This document shows positions 1 through 8,678 of a DNA stretch of 17,067 nucleotides, piece after piece. The position numbers were made by a program, and so were the translations under genes. Source of the DNA: Acanthamoeba lenticulata (Eukaryota; Discosea; Longamoebia; Acanthamoebidae). Below the pieces are notes generated by a model, which made no database searches, was not told the DNA's origin, and saw only the letters and a list, made by a program, of their open reading frames with translations. Position 1 is the first letter of the stretch; each line of letters opens with the position of its first letter. The stretch lies in assembly GCA_002179805.1 (NCBI GenBank), contig NAVB01001523.1, positions 1 to 17,067 on the forward strand, written 5' to 3'.

Positions 1-3000
1 CAACCTGGGTGATGCCGGTGCCACTGCGTTTGCTGGTACGTTTCATCCCGCTCCCGGCTTGTGCAGATCACTGACGTCGCCATCATGGCTCTACAGCCGG
101 CCTGGGCATTAACGAGGGTCTCAAAACGGTGGACATGCGCCACAACCGGATCACCGCCAAGGGACTGCACGCCATCGCGCTGTTCCTCAAGACCAACATC
201 ACACTCCTCGACCTCCAGCTCTCCGAGTCCGAGCAGCTCCTCATCGCCGGCGACGACCTCATCTTTGACGACTCGGACAGCTCATCGGTCATCGACCAGG
301 AGAAGCGCGACAAGCAGATGATCGAGTCCTTCTTGGCCTCCAATCGAGCCCTGTCCAAGGCACGCCCCATCAAACCATTGCTTAAGTGTTGTCAGCAGCA
401 GGGCTGGCGCTGATGAACCATGCATGGGACGTGGTCATCGTGTTGTGGCTCCGCGCGCGCAGTGCTTCTCGGGGGAGAGCAGGAAGGTGGACCTGAGCGG
501 CCGCGGGATGGAGAAAGTGCCGTCGCTGATCCTTGTGATTCCGACCATTGTCTCGCTTGACCTCTCGCACAACCGCTTGAAGTACCTCCCGCGCGGAATC
601 AAGCAGCTCACGCGCCTCGAGCACCTCAACCTTGCTCACAACCAGCTGACCGAGGTCCCTTTCTCTCTCCTGCTCTTCCCCCCCCCCCCTCTTCGGCCCA
701 TTGCTGACTGCAGCCGATGGCTCACGTGCGTGCAGCTCCCGGTCGAGATCGGGACTCTTCACACGCTCAAGCACCTCGAGCTGCAGCACAACGCGCTCGC
801 CGAGGTGCCCCTCACGTTCAACCTACTGGACAACCTCGAGGTGTTGGACATCAGCAACAACGCACTCACGATGCTGCCCGTGAGCCTCGGCACCCTGCCC
901 GTCCTCAAGGAGCTCCAGGCGCACAACAACCCCCTCCCCTACCCCAAGGTGCGTTGCCGGCAACTGATCGCTGCAGGCGCTGCCGGCGACTTATCACGCG
1001 TTGTCGCGCAAACCGCAGAAAGTGCTGGCGGCGAGCTCCGGCGTGCTGTCCCACCTGCGCGAGAAGAACAACGGCAGCGCGCTGTGCCACCGGATCAAGC
1101 TCATGTGCGTGGGCCAGGCCAACGTGGGCAAGACCTCCCTGGTGGAAAAGCTGCTCAGCAAGTCAGTCACCAAGCCCTCCGAGTCCGAGTCGGGCCTGGC
1201 CCGCGCTGGGCGCCTGGGCGGCGCCGCGCTTGTCAGCGACGACTACGCCGACGGCGGTGCCGCCGAGCCCAGCAACAAGGCCGTCGCCGCCATCAAGCGG
1301 ACCGACAGCGAGCGTAACCGGCGGTGGAGCTACTCGGAGGTGGAGCACGGCAAGCTGGCCCTCGTGAGCAGCGGCGGCGCAGCGGGAGAAGATTGGGATG
1401 GCGACCGCGCGCCCGGCAGCCCAGCCAAGGGCCGACGACGGCCACCCGGGAAGAAGGTCGACGTGGCCACGGACGGCGTCCGCATCCGCGACTGGACGGC
1501 CAAGTCGCAGGCCGGGCGCAAGGACGCCGGCGGCAAGACAGCGTCCAGTGACAGCAAAAAGGACAACCGTGACCAGCCCGGGGCGGCGAAGGAGAACATC
1601 ATCACTTTCTCCACGTGGGACTTTGCCGGACAGGAGATCTACTACTACACGCACCTGTTCTTCCTGTCGCGGCGGGGCATCTATCTCCTCATCTTCAACC
1701 TCCTCAAGCCCGAGGAAGAGTCCTCCCGGATCGAGTACTGGCTCCAGTCCATCCACACTCGCGCCCGTGGTGCGCCTGTCATCCTCGTCGGCACCCACCT
1801 GGACGCCAAGAAGTGTACCAAGAAGTATCTGGACCACCTTTACGCCAACCTGCTCCAGAAGTTCAGCGGCCAGTTCAAGAACATCCGCTTCTTCTTTGCT
1901 CTCAGCTGCGCTACCGGTACTCGTCGCCACCTCACCAATGCCGCCCAGCCAGCACTGATCTGTGACCTTGTTGGGGGGGGCTTGGACGTGTAGGCAAGGG
2001 CGTCGAGGACCTGCGCAAGAAGCTCGTCGAGGTGGCGCAGAGCATGATCGAGAAGGAGGGCCTCATCCCTCAGGCCTACCTCACGCTCGAGGAAAAGGTC
2101 GAGGACTGTCCTCCCTCTCTCTCCCTTCGTTGTAGCGGCTGTTGACGTCTCTTGGCTCCGTTCTTGGACACCCTGCAGATCCGCGCGATTTCGATGCTGG
2201 AGCCACAGCCCGTGGTGACGTGGGAGATGTACGAACGGCTCGCCCTGAGCAGCGGCGTGCCGGCCGCCATGGTCCCCAAGGCCGCCAAATACCTGCACCA
2301 GCTGGGCTCGCTTGTCCACTTTAACGAGCGCGAATCCGGGCTCGACGACCTTGTCATCCTCGACAGGTGCGCGCCGCCCTTCTTCGTCTTCGTTCTTCTT
2401 CGTTCTTTGTTGGCTGACCTTCTGCATGTGCCAAACAGCCAATGGTTGACCAACGTGTTCAGCGACGTCATCACTCTCAAGCACAACTTCGTCAAGTCGG
2501 GAGTGCTTCAGCGTAAGGACCTGCCCCAGATCTGGAAGGCGCCGGCCTATCCGGACACCGTGCACGACTCGCTGGTTGCCCTCCTCGAACAGTTCGAAGT
2601 CGCTTACGCTCTGCCCCCAACCGGTACGCAGTCCGCTGATTTCATTTTCATATTTATTTGTTTATTTTTTTAACTCATTTTTTGGATTTACTGATTTGTT
2701 GAATCTCAATGGGCATGGCAGAGACCAACGGGCAAGGGGCCATCCTCGTGCCGTGTCTGCTGCCGGACGACCGCCCGGCGGATCTGCACAACCCCGACAT
2801 GTGGCCCGAGGAGGAGAACGACCTCGTACAGCTGTCGCGCTTCTACTCTTTCGACTTTATGCCCTTTGGGTTCTTCAACCGCTTCATGGTCCGCCTCCTC
2901 CGTTCCGGCTGGCTCCTCATCCGGTACATTCTCCCATAAATTCAGAAAACATTAACTTAATAATTCAGAACCTTGAGTAAGTAGAAAACAATAATTCTCA

Positions 3001-6000
3001 ATAACGAAAAGAAAAGAAAAGAAAAACTATTATGCGAGCTCGAGGTCTGATGCGTTGACGGGGGAGCAGATGCTGGAAAAATGGGATGTTCTTCAACAAG
3101 GGGGACGACAAGCTGCTGCTGGAGCTCGACCGGGAGGTGGCCTTCCGCCTCAAGCTGGGCATGCGCGGCACGGCGCCCTCGCGGCAGATGCTGGTGCTCA
3201 CCGCCATGATCGACACCCTCATCGCCGACTGGCTGCGGGTCGACGTCAAGGTCACCATCCCGTGCACGCACTGCATCAACGGTCCGCCCGCCGAGCCCCC
3301 TTCCTCCCTGTAAATGTGTTACCTCTCGAGAGGCTGACTCGCACCAATCGTGCAGAAAAGGCGCAGCCGTTCCTCTTCACGCAGGCCCAGCTGGAGCAGG
3401 CCATCACCAAGGGCAAGACGGTCCGCCTCTCACGTCCTTCTGCTCGCTTCGAGCTGGAATTTCATGACCTCATTCTTGGGGGGGACTCGGATTGGGCTTG
3501 ATGAACGCGCGCAGCTGGTCAACTGTCGCGGAGTGGACGTGGTGAGCATCTTTGCGCTGGCGCCCGACCTCGTGATGCTCGACCTCAACCGCGTCATCAT
3601 CAAGCACGAGGACATGCGCCAGCTTGACCAGCTGGCCATCACCAGCCGCACCAAGATGTACGTCCTGTCCCTGTGTTTCCCCGCATTTGGCGGCTTGCTG
3701 ACGGCCCCCGATCAATCTGATTGGCCACAGAACCAAGGCGCAGTTGGGCGACGAGACGCTCGTCGTGAAACAGTTCCGCGAGGAGTCCCTCTCGGCCAGC
3801 AGCCTGTCGGCCACGGTCGTCTCCAACGAGTTCCGCGCCCAAGTCTGGGAGATCGGGTGCGTGTGGCGTCTCAGACAAACGGCTTGAAGCGTGTCATCGT
3901 CTCACTCGAGCAACCTGTGCTGCTGACGACGTGGACAGGGGCCTCGAGCATCCCAACATCGTGCCGATGCGGGGCCTGTGCGTGGAGCCATTCTGCCTCG
4001 TGATGGAGCACGTGGAAGGCCCCTCCCTCGAAACCTTTGTGGCCGACCCGCAGGCTCATCGCTTCGCCGAACTCGACTGGAAGTTCCGCATCAAGGTCTC
4101 TCCCTCTTCCCCTTATGTCAAGCAGGGAGAGAGGTCGCTCACGCACTCTGACTTCCTCTGGCAGGTGGCGGCGGATGTCGCGCGTGCGATGATGTACCTC
4201 CACAACCTCACGCCCCGCATCCTCCACGGCCGCCTCACCTCCTCCAACGTGTTGGTGCGTTTTATCTTCATATTCACCGGACTTTGCCTTTTTGACTGTG
4301 AACTCAACCCAATCCTTGCCGGGATGTGGTGATGTTGTTGGGGGGGGGGCAGCTTACGGTGGAGAACAACGCTGGCCAGGAGCCCGACGTGGTGGCCAAG
4401 ATCACCGACTTTGGGTTCTTCTGGGCTCCCATCTACGTGGAGAACCGCGGTGCGCCCCACCGCCCGGCCTCCTGCCTTCTGCCAACTCACTTGCTCACCC
4501 ACTCGGCTTCCCCTTTCCAGAGGACGCCCCGTACTGGCTGGCGCCCGAGGTGCTGAGCAAGCAGAAGCACACGCCCCAGTCCGACGTCTACTCGTACGGC
4601 ACGCTGCTCTACGAGTTGGTGGCTGGCGAGACCCTCTTCGCCTCGCAGATCCCAAGTTCGGGCTGGTCCGGCGTCGAGAAGCGCATCGTCGCTGGAGAGA
4701 GACCTGATATCCCTTCAGGTAATGTCCCCCCCCCCGCTTTCGTTCTTCCATCGCTTTTTGTGTGTTTATGTTTTCGAAAACCTCACCTCGTTTACTTGGT
4801 GGATCTGATCAGATTGCTACGTGGAGTACAAGGACCTCGTCACCGACTGCTGGCATACCGACCCGACCCTCCGACCATCGTTCGAAACGATTCTGAAGCG
4901 CATCTCGCGCATCGCCATCAAGTATGACCTGCCGCTCCCCGGGCCATCGGGCAAAATCGTCCTCCCCTCCTACTCTGTCCGCAAATTCAGCGTCGCGTAC
5001 GACTCCCTCCTCCCCCTTTTTCGTTTTCGTTCTTTCTTACCTGGCTTCAATATCCCTTGCAGGTATGAGAACGAAGAGGAGGACCTGAGGCGGAACCGCC
5101 GTCGAGTGAGTGCTGTGTCCCCGCTCACGGAGAGCGAGCCCGAAACGGAGCCCGACGGGGAGGAGGAGGCGCCTGGTGAGGAGAAGCCCCCGCTTGCCAG
5201 CTCCAGCGGCTCTCCGCCGGTTGCCGCCGCTCCGGCAAAGGAGGAGAACAGCATCAAGCGACGGCTGCAGAGCACATTAGCCACGCTCCAGCGCGAGCTC
5301 GAGTCCGACGAGCAGGAGGCCATCGCCACGGGGTCGACGCCCAGCCCTGCGAGCGAGCCTCCCGCCCAGGCTGCCCCGAGTCCTGCCGCCGTTCCCGCAC
5401 CCGCCTCAGCTCCCCCGTCCTTGGGTACCACGGCTCCCTCCCGGGGAGGCGCAGTGGCCGCTGCGGCGGCGGCCATCGACGCCAAGAAAACAACAGCCGA
5501 GGTGAAGACCCCGCCAGTGAGGCGCCGCGAGGCTGGCGCTGCCGCCGCGGCATCGCCCGTGTCCGCGCTGGCGTCGTCCAGCAGCGGCAGCCGACAGGGC
5601 GGCGCGCTTCGGTCGAGTGGGAGCGGCACGAAGAAGGATCTCGCCGACTCTTACCTCCACGACGAATCCAAGGGCAGCTACAACTCGGCCATCCAGCGCC
5701 AAGCCGAGCGGATGCGCGAACAGGTCGAGATCCTCCAAGCGTACGTCTGCTGTCCCCTCCTTAGCATTGGAGCGAAAATGCTGACTGTTCTTTCCCAAGA
5801 GCAGTCAGCTTAAGGAGGCGCTCAAGGCGCAGTCCAAGGCCGAGCGAAGCCTCGCGTTCCAGATCCTCGAGAACGACCGCCAGCACACGCAGTTGGAGAA
5901 GCTTAAACGGTGCGCGAGCGGCAATGTCCGGAGGTGGCAGGTGATCGGGCGCTGATAACCAGTGATCACGCTGTCGTCATTCACAGAAAGGTGGAGGCGC

Positions 6001-7367
6001 TCAAGGCCGAGAACGACCGGCTGTCGAAGGGGGCGCAGGGCGCCGGCCCGCGCACGCTGAACAAGACCGTGCGTACGGGTTCGGCCAAGCAGTCGCCTAC
6101 GCTGCAACGGGACGGCGAGCGGGAGCCAGCGATGGCGAGCGCAGCGTCCGCCGTGGTCTCGAACGAGGAAGCGGGCAGCGCTCCCGCTTCCCGAATGGAG
6201 GACGACGGCGACCATGCCGCGTCCCCACAGGGCCTGGGCAGCAACGGCACGATGGTGGATGACCACGACAAGAAGCGGCAGCTCACGGCCATTTCCACGT
6301 CGACCCGCGTCCAGCGCAGCCTCTTCACGCCTTACACGTCGCCAGAGGCCTCGGGTGAGGAAGCCGACGTCCGCGAAATTCAGGAGCGGTGCGTGTCCCA
6401 CTCGCGCGCGCATGTGCATGACTCTCCGCGCGCACAGCTGAGCTTGAGCGCTGACGCTGAAGTACTCAACCGGTCGGTGGTCGCTTTGCACTCACAGGCT
6501 GCGGCGGCGGAGCCTGAGCAAGCGCATCCTGGACCGCCTGGCCTACTGGGAGAACATGCAGCAGCGCCACAGCGTGGGCCCGATCCCCGCCGGCAACAAG
6601 ACCTCGAGCCTCGCCTCCCGGGGTACGGCAGGCCCTGCGTTCTCCCCTCCTACCGTGTCACCTCCCTTCCCGAGTCCTGAGGCTCACGCGGGATATCACC
6701 GTCGGCGTCGGCGTCGGGAACCGGCGGCGCAGGTTCGTCCTACCTTCGGCCCAACACGCGGTCGCCGAAGCTCGGGGAGCGAGAGCCGCACCGCCGAGCG
6801 TCGGAAGGCGATGAGAACGACAACGACAGTGAGAAGGACAAGGGCAAGGGGAAGGAGAAGGCGCCCGAGGACGACAGTGGCAGCGGAACAGGCGCCGCTA
6901 CGGCGACCAACCCGACGGAAGAGCTCAGGGGATCGCGCCGCCGGGTCGAGCTCCGAGTCGAGCCGGACGATCTCGAGAAAAACGCCAAGAACAAGGCCGA
7001 TGTGTCGCCGTTTTCGTCCAAGAGTTCGGCGGCTGCCGAGGATGCCGGCCAGAGCTCGGAAGAGGCCGAGTCAGGCTCGCGCACCGTCGACGAGGCGACC
7101 TCGGCCAAGCGCAAGTTCCTCAAGCGGTCTTCGTCGTCCAATAACTCGATGACCCGCAAGCGGCTGAGCACGAGCGGGAAGTCGTTGCGAGATGTCAACG
7201 CGCGGTTATCGCTGGCCTCAGGCACTTCAGGCCTGTCGGCCTCCGGGCCGGTGGCGATGGCCACCGACGAGCTCACCTCTTCGGCAACCGTCGCTGGCAT
7301 CAACCAGATCTTCTACGGCAAAGCGGAGCTCGTCAAGCTCCTCTTGGAGCTCGATGAATTTGACTGA
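1..7367 (+). CDS. ROCO-family protein: LRR, Roc GTPase, COR, kinase-like domain and long C-terminal tail; 5' end outside window
   Basis: This is the 3' part of a large multi-domain signalling gene; reading frame starts at base 2 and ends at TGA 7365-7367. Hand-joined exons: 2-35, 97-385, 483-654, 736-948, 1019-1916, 1994-2097, 2179-2366, 2439-2623, 2722-2923, 3070-3281, 3356-3420, 3515-3657, 3731-3856, 3939-4095, 4165-4254, 4353-4449, 4521-4718, 4813-4996, 5063-5740, 5805-5909, 5987-6388, 6498-6622, 6733-7367 (1833 residues). All introns are GT-AG, 61-146 nt. Visible residues 1-236 hold RI-like repeats, an acidic linker and canonical LRRs; about 237-545 is Roc, 546-890 COR, 890-1165 kinase-like, and the rest a Ser/Ala/Pro-rich tail with predicted coiled coil near 5690-6030. 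Known family role: ROCO proteins are large GTP-binding signalling proteins (LRRK2, Dictyostelium GbpC/Roco4). Any cellular role here is unknown. Least certain splice sites: donors at 386 and 655. Confidence 0.88.
67..948 (+). other. Leucine-rich repeat region of the ROCO gene
   Basis: Exons 1-2 encode repeats of the ribonuclease-inhibitor style (GLKTVDMRHNRITAKGLHAI, preceded by a similar partial unit). They are followed by an acidic, Ser-rich segment around 230-310. Exons 3-4 then switch to the compact repeat typical of ROCO proteins, with at least four units of the LxxLxLxxNxLxxLP type (for example LEHLNLAHNQLTELP, which is only formed after removing intron 655-735). The last unit runs into the Roc domain through YPKKVLAASSGVL across intron 949-1018. 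LRRs are protein-binding surfaces; the partner is not inferable. Confidence 0.8.
1019..2097 (+). other. Roc GTPase domain with two large insertions around switch I
   Basis: The nucleotide-binding motifs are intact. The P-loop GQANVGKTS is near visible residues 268-276, a switch I-like TDGV starts at T387, WDFAGQE holds the G3 Asp at 437, the G4 motif THLD starts at 495, and the G5-like SCATG is formed across intron 1917-1993. GTP binding is therefore plausible. About 112 residues separate the P-loop Thr from the switch I Thr, and 50 separate that Thr from G3; small GTPases have roughly 20 at each place. The extra sequence is Ser/Gly/Arg/Lys-rich and probably disordered. The insertions lie inside a single uninterrupted exon (1019-1916), so they are not an artefact of missed introns unless an intron there lacks stops. 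Confidence 0.8.
2098..3657 (+). other. COR dimerisation domain of the ROCO gene
   Basis: Exons 7-12 carry the sequence that normally follows Roc in ROCO proteins. Signatures include a winged-helix part (VTWEMYERLALSSGV...YLHQLGSLVHF), then VILDSQWLTNVFSDVIT across intron 2367-2438, the lysine-rich stretch CWKNGMFFNKGDDKLLLEL across intron 2924-3069, and a Cys-His-Cys element (IPCTHCIN) followed by the FLFTQAQLEQAITKGKT motif. In known ROCO proteins COR mediates dimerisation and couples GTP hydrolysis to output. Introns 2624-2721 (T-rich) and 2924-3069 (A-rich with GAAAA repeats) differ sharply in base composition from the GC-rich exons. Confidence 0.75.
3006..3025 (+). repeat. (GAAAA)4 microsatellite inside a ROCO intron
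   Basis: Four GAAAA units plus an extra A lie in the A-rich intron 2924-3069. They sit where a pyrimidine tract would often be, about 45 nt before the acceptor GAGCAG at 3064-3069. It is probably variable in length between strains. Confidence 0.85.
3590..4920 (+). other. Kinase-like domain, predicted pseudokinase
   Basis: The fold is clearly a tyrosine-kinase-like protein kinase. The beta-3 Lys is in LVVKQF (K915), then LEHPNIV, DFG (D1045) in KITDFGFFW, APYWLAPE (E1068), DVYSYGTLLYELV and DCWHTDPTLRPSF. Three elements are missing. No GxGxxG loop precedes KAQLGDETLVVK; the segment reads AITSRT. The helix-C Glu is replaced by Gln in EFRAQVWEI (Q939). The catalytic HRD is HGR in ILHGRLTSSN (residues 1017-1019, bases 4225-4233). 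The last lies inside a single exon, so it does not depend on splice choice. The retained Lys, Asn and DFG may still bind nucleotide. Phosphotransfer is unlikely by family knowledge; not tested. Confidence 0.78.
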
Positions 7368-7565
7368 GAGTGCCTCGAGCACGAAATGTAAGAGAAGTGT
7401 TGTGATTAATCTTGTTCGCGAAGTGGAGCGAAGAGTGCCCTCAGCAGTGCACAGAAACGAAAGAATACTTCCTTCGCCTTTTCCTGGCTCCGGACAATAT
7501 AAAAGTACACAGCGTGGGCGGGCAATACAATACAACTCGAGTCGAGGGTAGTACGGAAGAGTAAG
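7368..7565 (+). promoter_or_regulatory. Intergenic region: ROCO 3' end and TATA promoter of the Erf4-like gene
   Basis: The gap is only 198 bp. A TGTAA motif at 7387-7391, about 20 nt after the ROCO stop, is the only candidate polyadenylation element I see; no AATAAA is present. A TATA box TATAAAAG at 7498-7505 lies 60 bp before the ATG at 7566, which would place transcription start near 7528. The match to the TATA consensus is strong; the start site is inferred. Confidence 0.7.
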
Positions 7566-8303
7566 ATGCAAGCCACAACGCACTTGATCGTCTCCGCACC
7601 CGCCCAGGTGCGCGTGGATATGCGGCGGTCTTTTTTCGGACCGCCGAGCTTCGACGAGTCGATGCCGTTCCTTTTGCGTGACCGCGTACCGGACCACCAG
7701 TACTGCGCGACCATCCATGGCCTCAACGACACCCTTCGGTCTCCCTGCGTTTGGCGGACGCTCATGTGGTTGAGCGTTCTCGCTTGCTGGGGTGTTCTGG
7801 GAGTTCTCATTTGGGTTATCTTCCAAGACACCTTCTACATAGAGTGGATCTGGATTTGCCAAGCCGGCATTGTTCTCTCCGCCATCATGACTGCCGTCTT
7901 CTCCATCGCCTACGTTCTCGACGTATGCTTTCTTCTCTTCTTCACTTGTTTTTACTACTCTCTTTTTCGATGACTCATACGCTTTGTTTCACAGTTGAAG
8001 AAGAGGGTTGAGTGCTACCTCGCCAGCGTGAACCAGCACTACAACCCACAGGGCCTCCACTTCCGTCTGGAGAGGGGCTATCGCCGCTGGCAGCTCGTTA
8101 TCGACATCGTGTCGCACGCGACCGGCGTCGTCCACGCCCAAGCGACGAGCGTGGACCAAAAGGCCCCGTTGCTGATGCAGCCCGCCCTCTACCAGCCGAA
8201 CCCTGCCGATCTCCAGGGCTACTCGCAACCACCGCAGGCCTACGGCAGCTACAGCCAGGTGGCCTACCAGTACCAGCAACCCCCATCCGTCAACAACGTC
8301 TGA
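7566..8303 (+). CDS. Two-transmembrane Erf4/GOLGA7/CHIC-like protein
   Basis: Exons 7566-7922 and 7995-8303 (72-nt intron, GTATGC...TTCACAG, phase 0) encode 221 residues. The ATG is the first after the TATA box. Residues about 65-86 and 94-117 are two strongly hydrophobic, Trp-rich membrane spans with a short loop between them. The flanks resemble the Golgin A7/Erf4 family: upstream FLLRDRV...YCATIHGLNDTL, and downstream LKKRVECYLASVNQHYNPQG followed by FRLERGYRRWQLVIDI, where family members have a helix, a PQG turn and an ERG..R motif. Erf4, GOLGA7 and CHIC proteins are membrane partners of DHHC palmitoyltransferases or trafficking proteins of the Golgi and plasma membrane. The C-terminus (from about 175) is Gln/Tyr/Pro-rich. 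Family assignment is by remembered pattern only; an unrelated two-span protein remains possible. Confidence 0.62.
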
Positions 8304-8317
8304 GCGGATGAATCCGC
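8304..8317 (+). other. Hairpin directly after a stop codon
   Basis: GCGGAT (8304-8309) and ATCCGC (8312-8317) are perfect reverse complements separated by two bases, beginning on the base after TGA. A 2-nt loop is tight, so the outer pairs would form with the innermost pair open. It may be chance. Confidence 0.5.
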
Positions 8318-8373
8318 CTCGTGCCGCTCACACAACTGTACAGTCCTAATTTTTGGCCATTTGCAAAATGCAC

Positions 8374-8379
8374 ATTAAA
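8374..8379 (+). terminator. Candidate polyadenylation signal ATTAAA
   Basis: ATTAAA is the commonest variant of AATAAA. It lies 71 nt beyond the Erf4-like stop codon and leads into AAAAAAGAACAAAAG. No functional evidence. Confidence 0.4.
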
Positions 8380-8678
8380 AAAGAACAAAAGACCAGGTTG
8401 TGAAACAACTGCCCCGTGGTGCTAGACTCGGAGTTGCGCGAGGGGGTGTTGTGCATAAGAAATCTGAACGATGGTCTCTGGCGCCAACGCGGGAGAGCCA
8501 CCGCGATTCTCTTCGGCAAGCGGGCGGTTCCGCGCCAACGACACCCGTTGACACTGCAACCAGCCAGACTTTTCAAATGTCGGGCGAGCAAGCTAGGTCC
8601 CCTTACATCCCCTCGCACTTGTATACAGCTTTACTCACTGCCCCAAGTACCTCGTAACCATCACACTCCCTGTAAACA

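Larger units (their letters stand above)
8304..8678. other. Intergenic region between the Erf4-like and DUF4397-like genes
   Basis: These 375 bp hold no credible gene. The 3' side of the upstream gene contains a short perfect hairpin (8304-8317) and an ATTAAA polyadenylation-type hexamer at 8374-8379, 71 nt after the stop and followed by an A-rich stretch. The promoter side has only a weak TATA-like GTATACA at 8621-8627, 58 bp before the ATG at 8679. Short open frames crossing this region lack codon bias or recognisable motifs. Confidence 0.6.

Noticed and set aside
949..976. A 28-nt intron joining YPK to ALPATYHALSRK
   Set aside because: Too short compared with every other intron here (60 nt or more). 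The acceptor at 1018 gives a 70-nt intron and the expected YPKKVLAASSGVL junction into Roc.
1163..1930. Minus-strand open frame of 255 codons across the Roc domain
   Set aside because: The plus strand has intact GTPase motifs. The minus frame is Val/Leu/Gly-rich as expected for the complement of GC-rich coding sequence.
4970..5629. Minus-strand frame opposite the ROCO tail
   Set aside because: The Ala/Ser/Gly-rich antisense of a low-complexity exon; the sense strand continues a consistent spliced frame.
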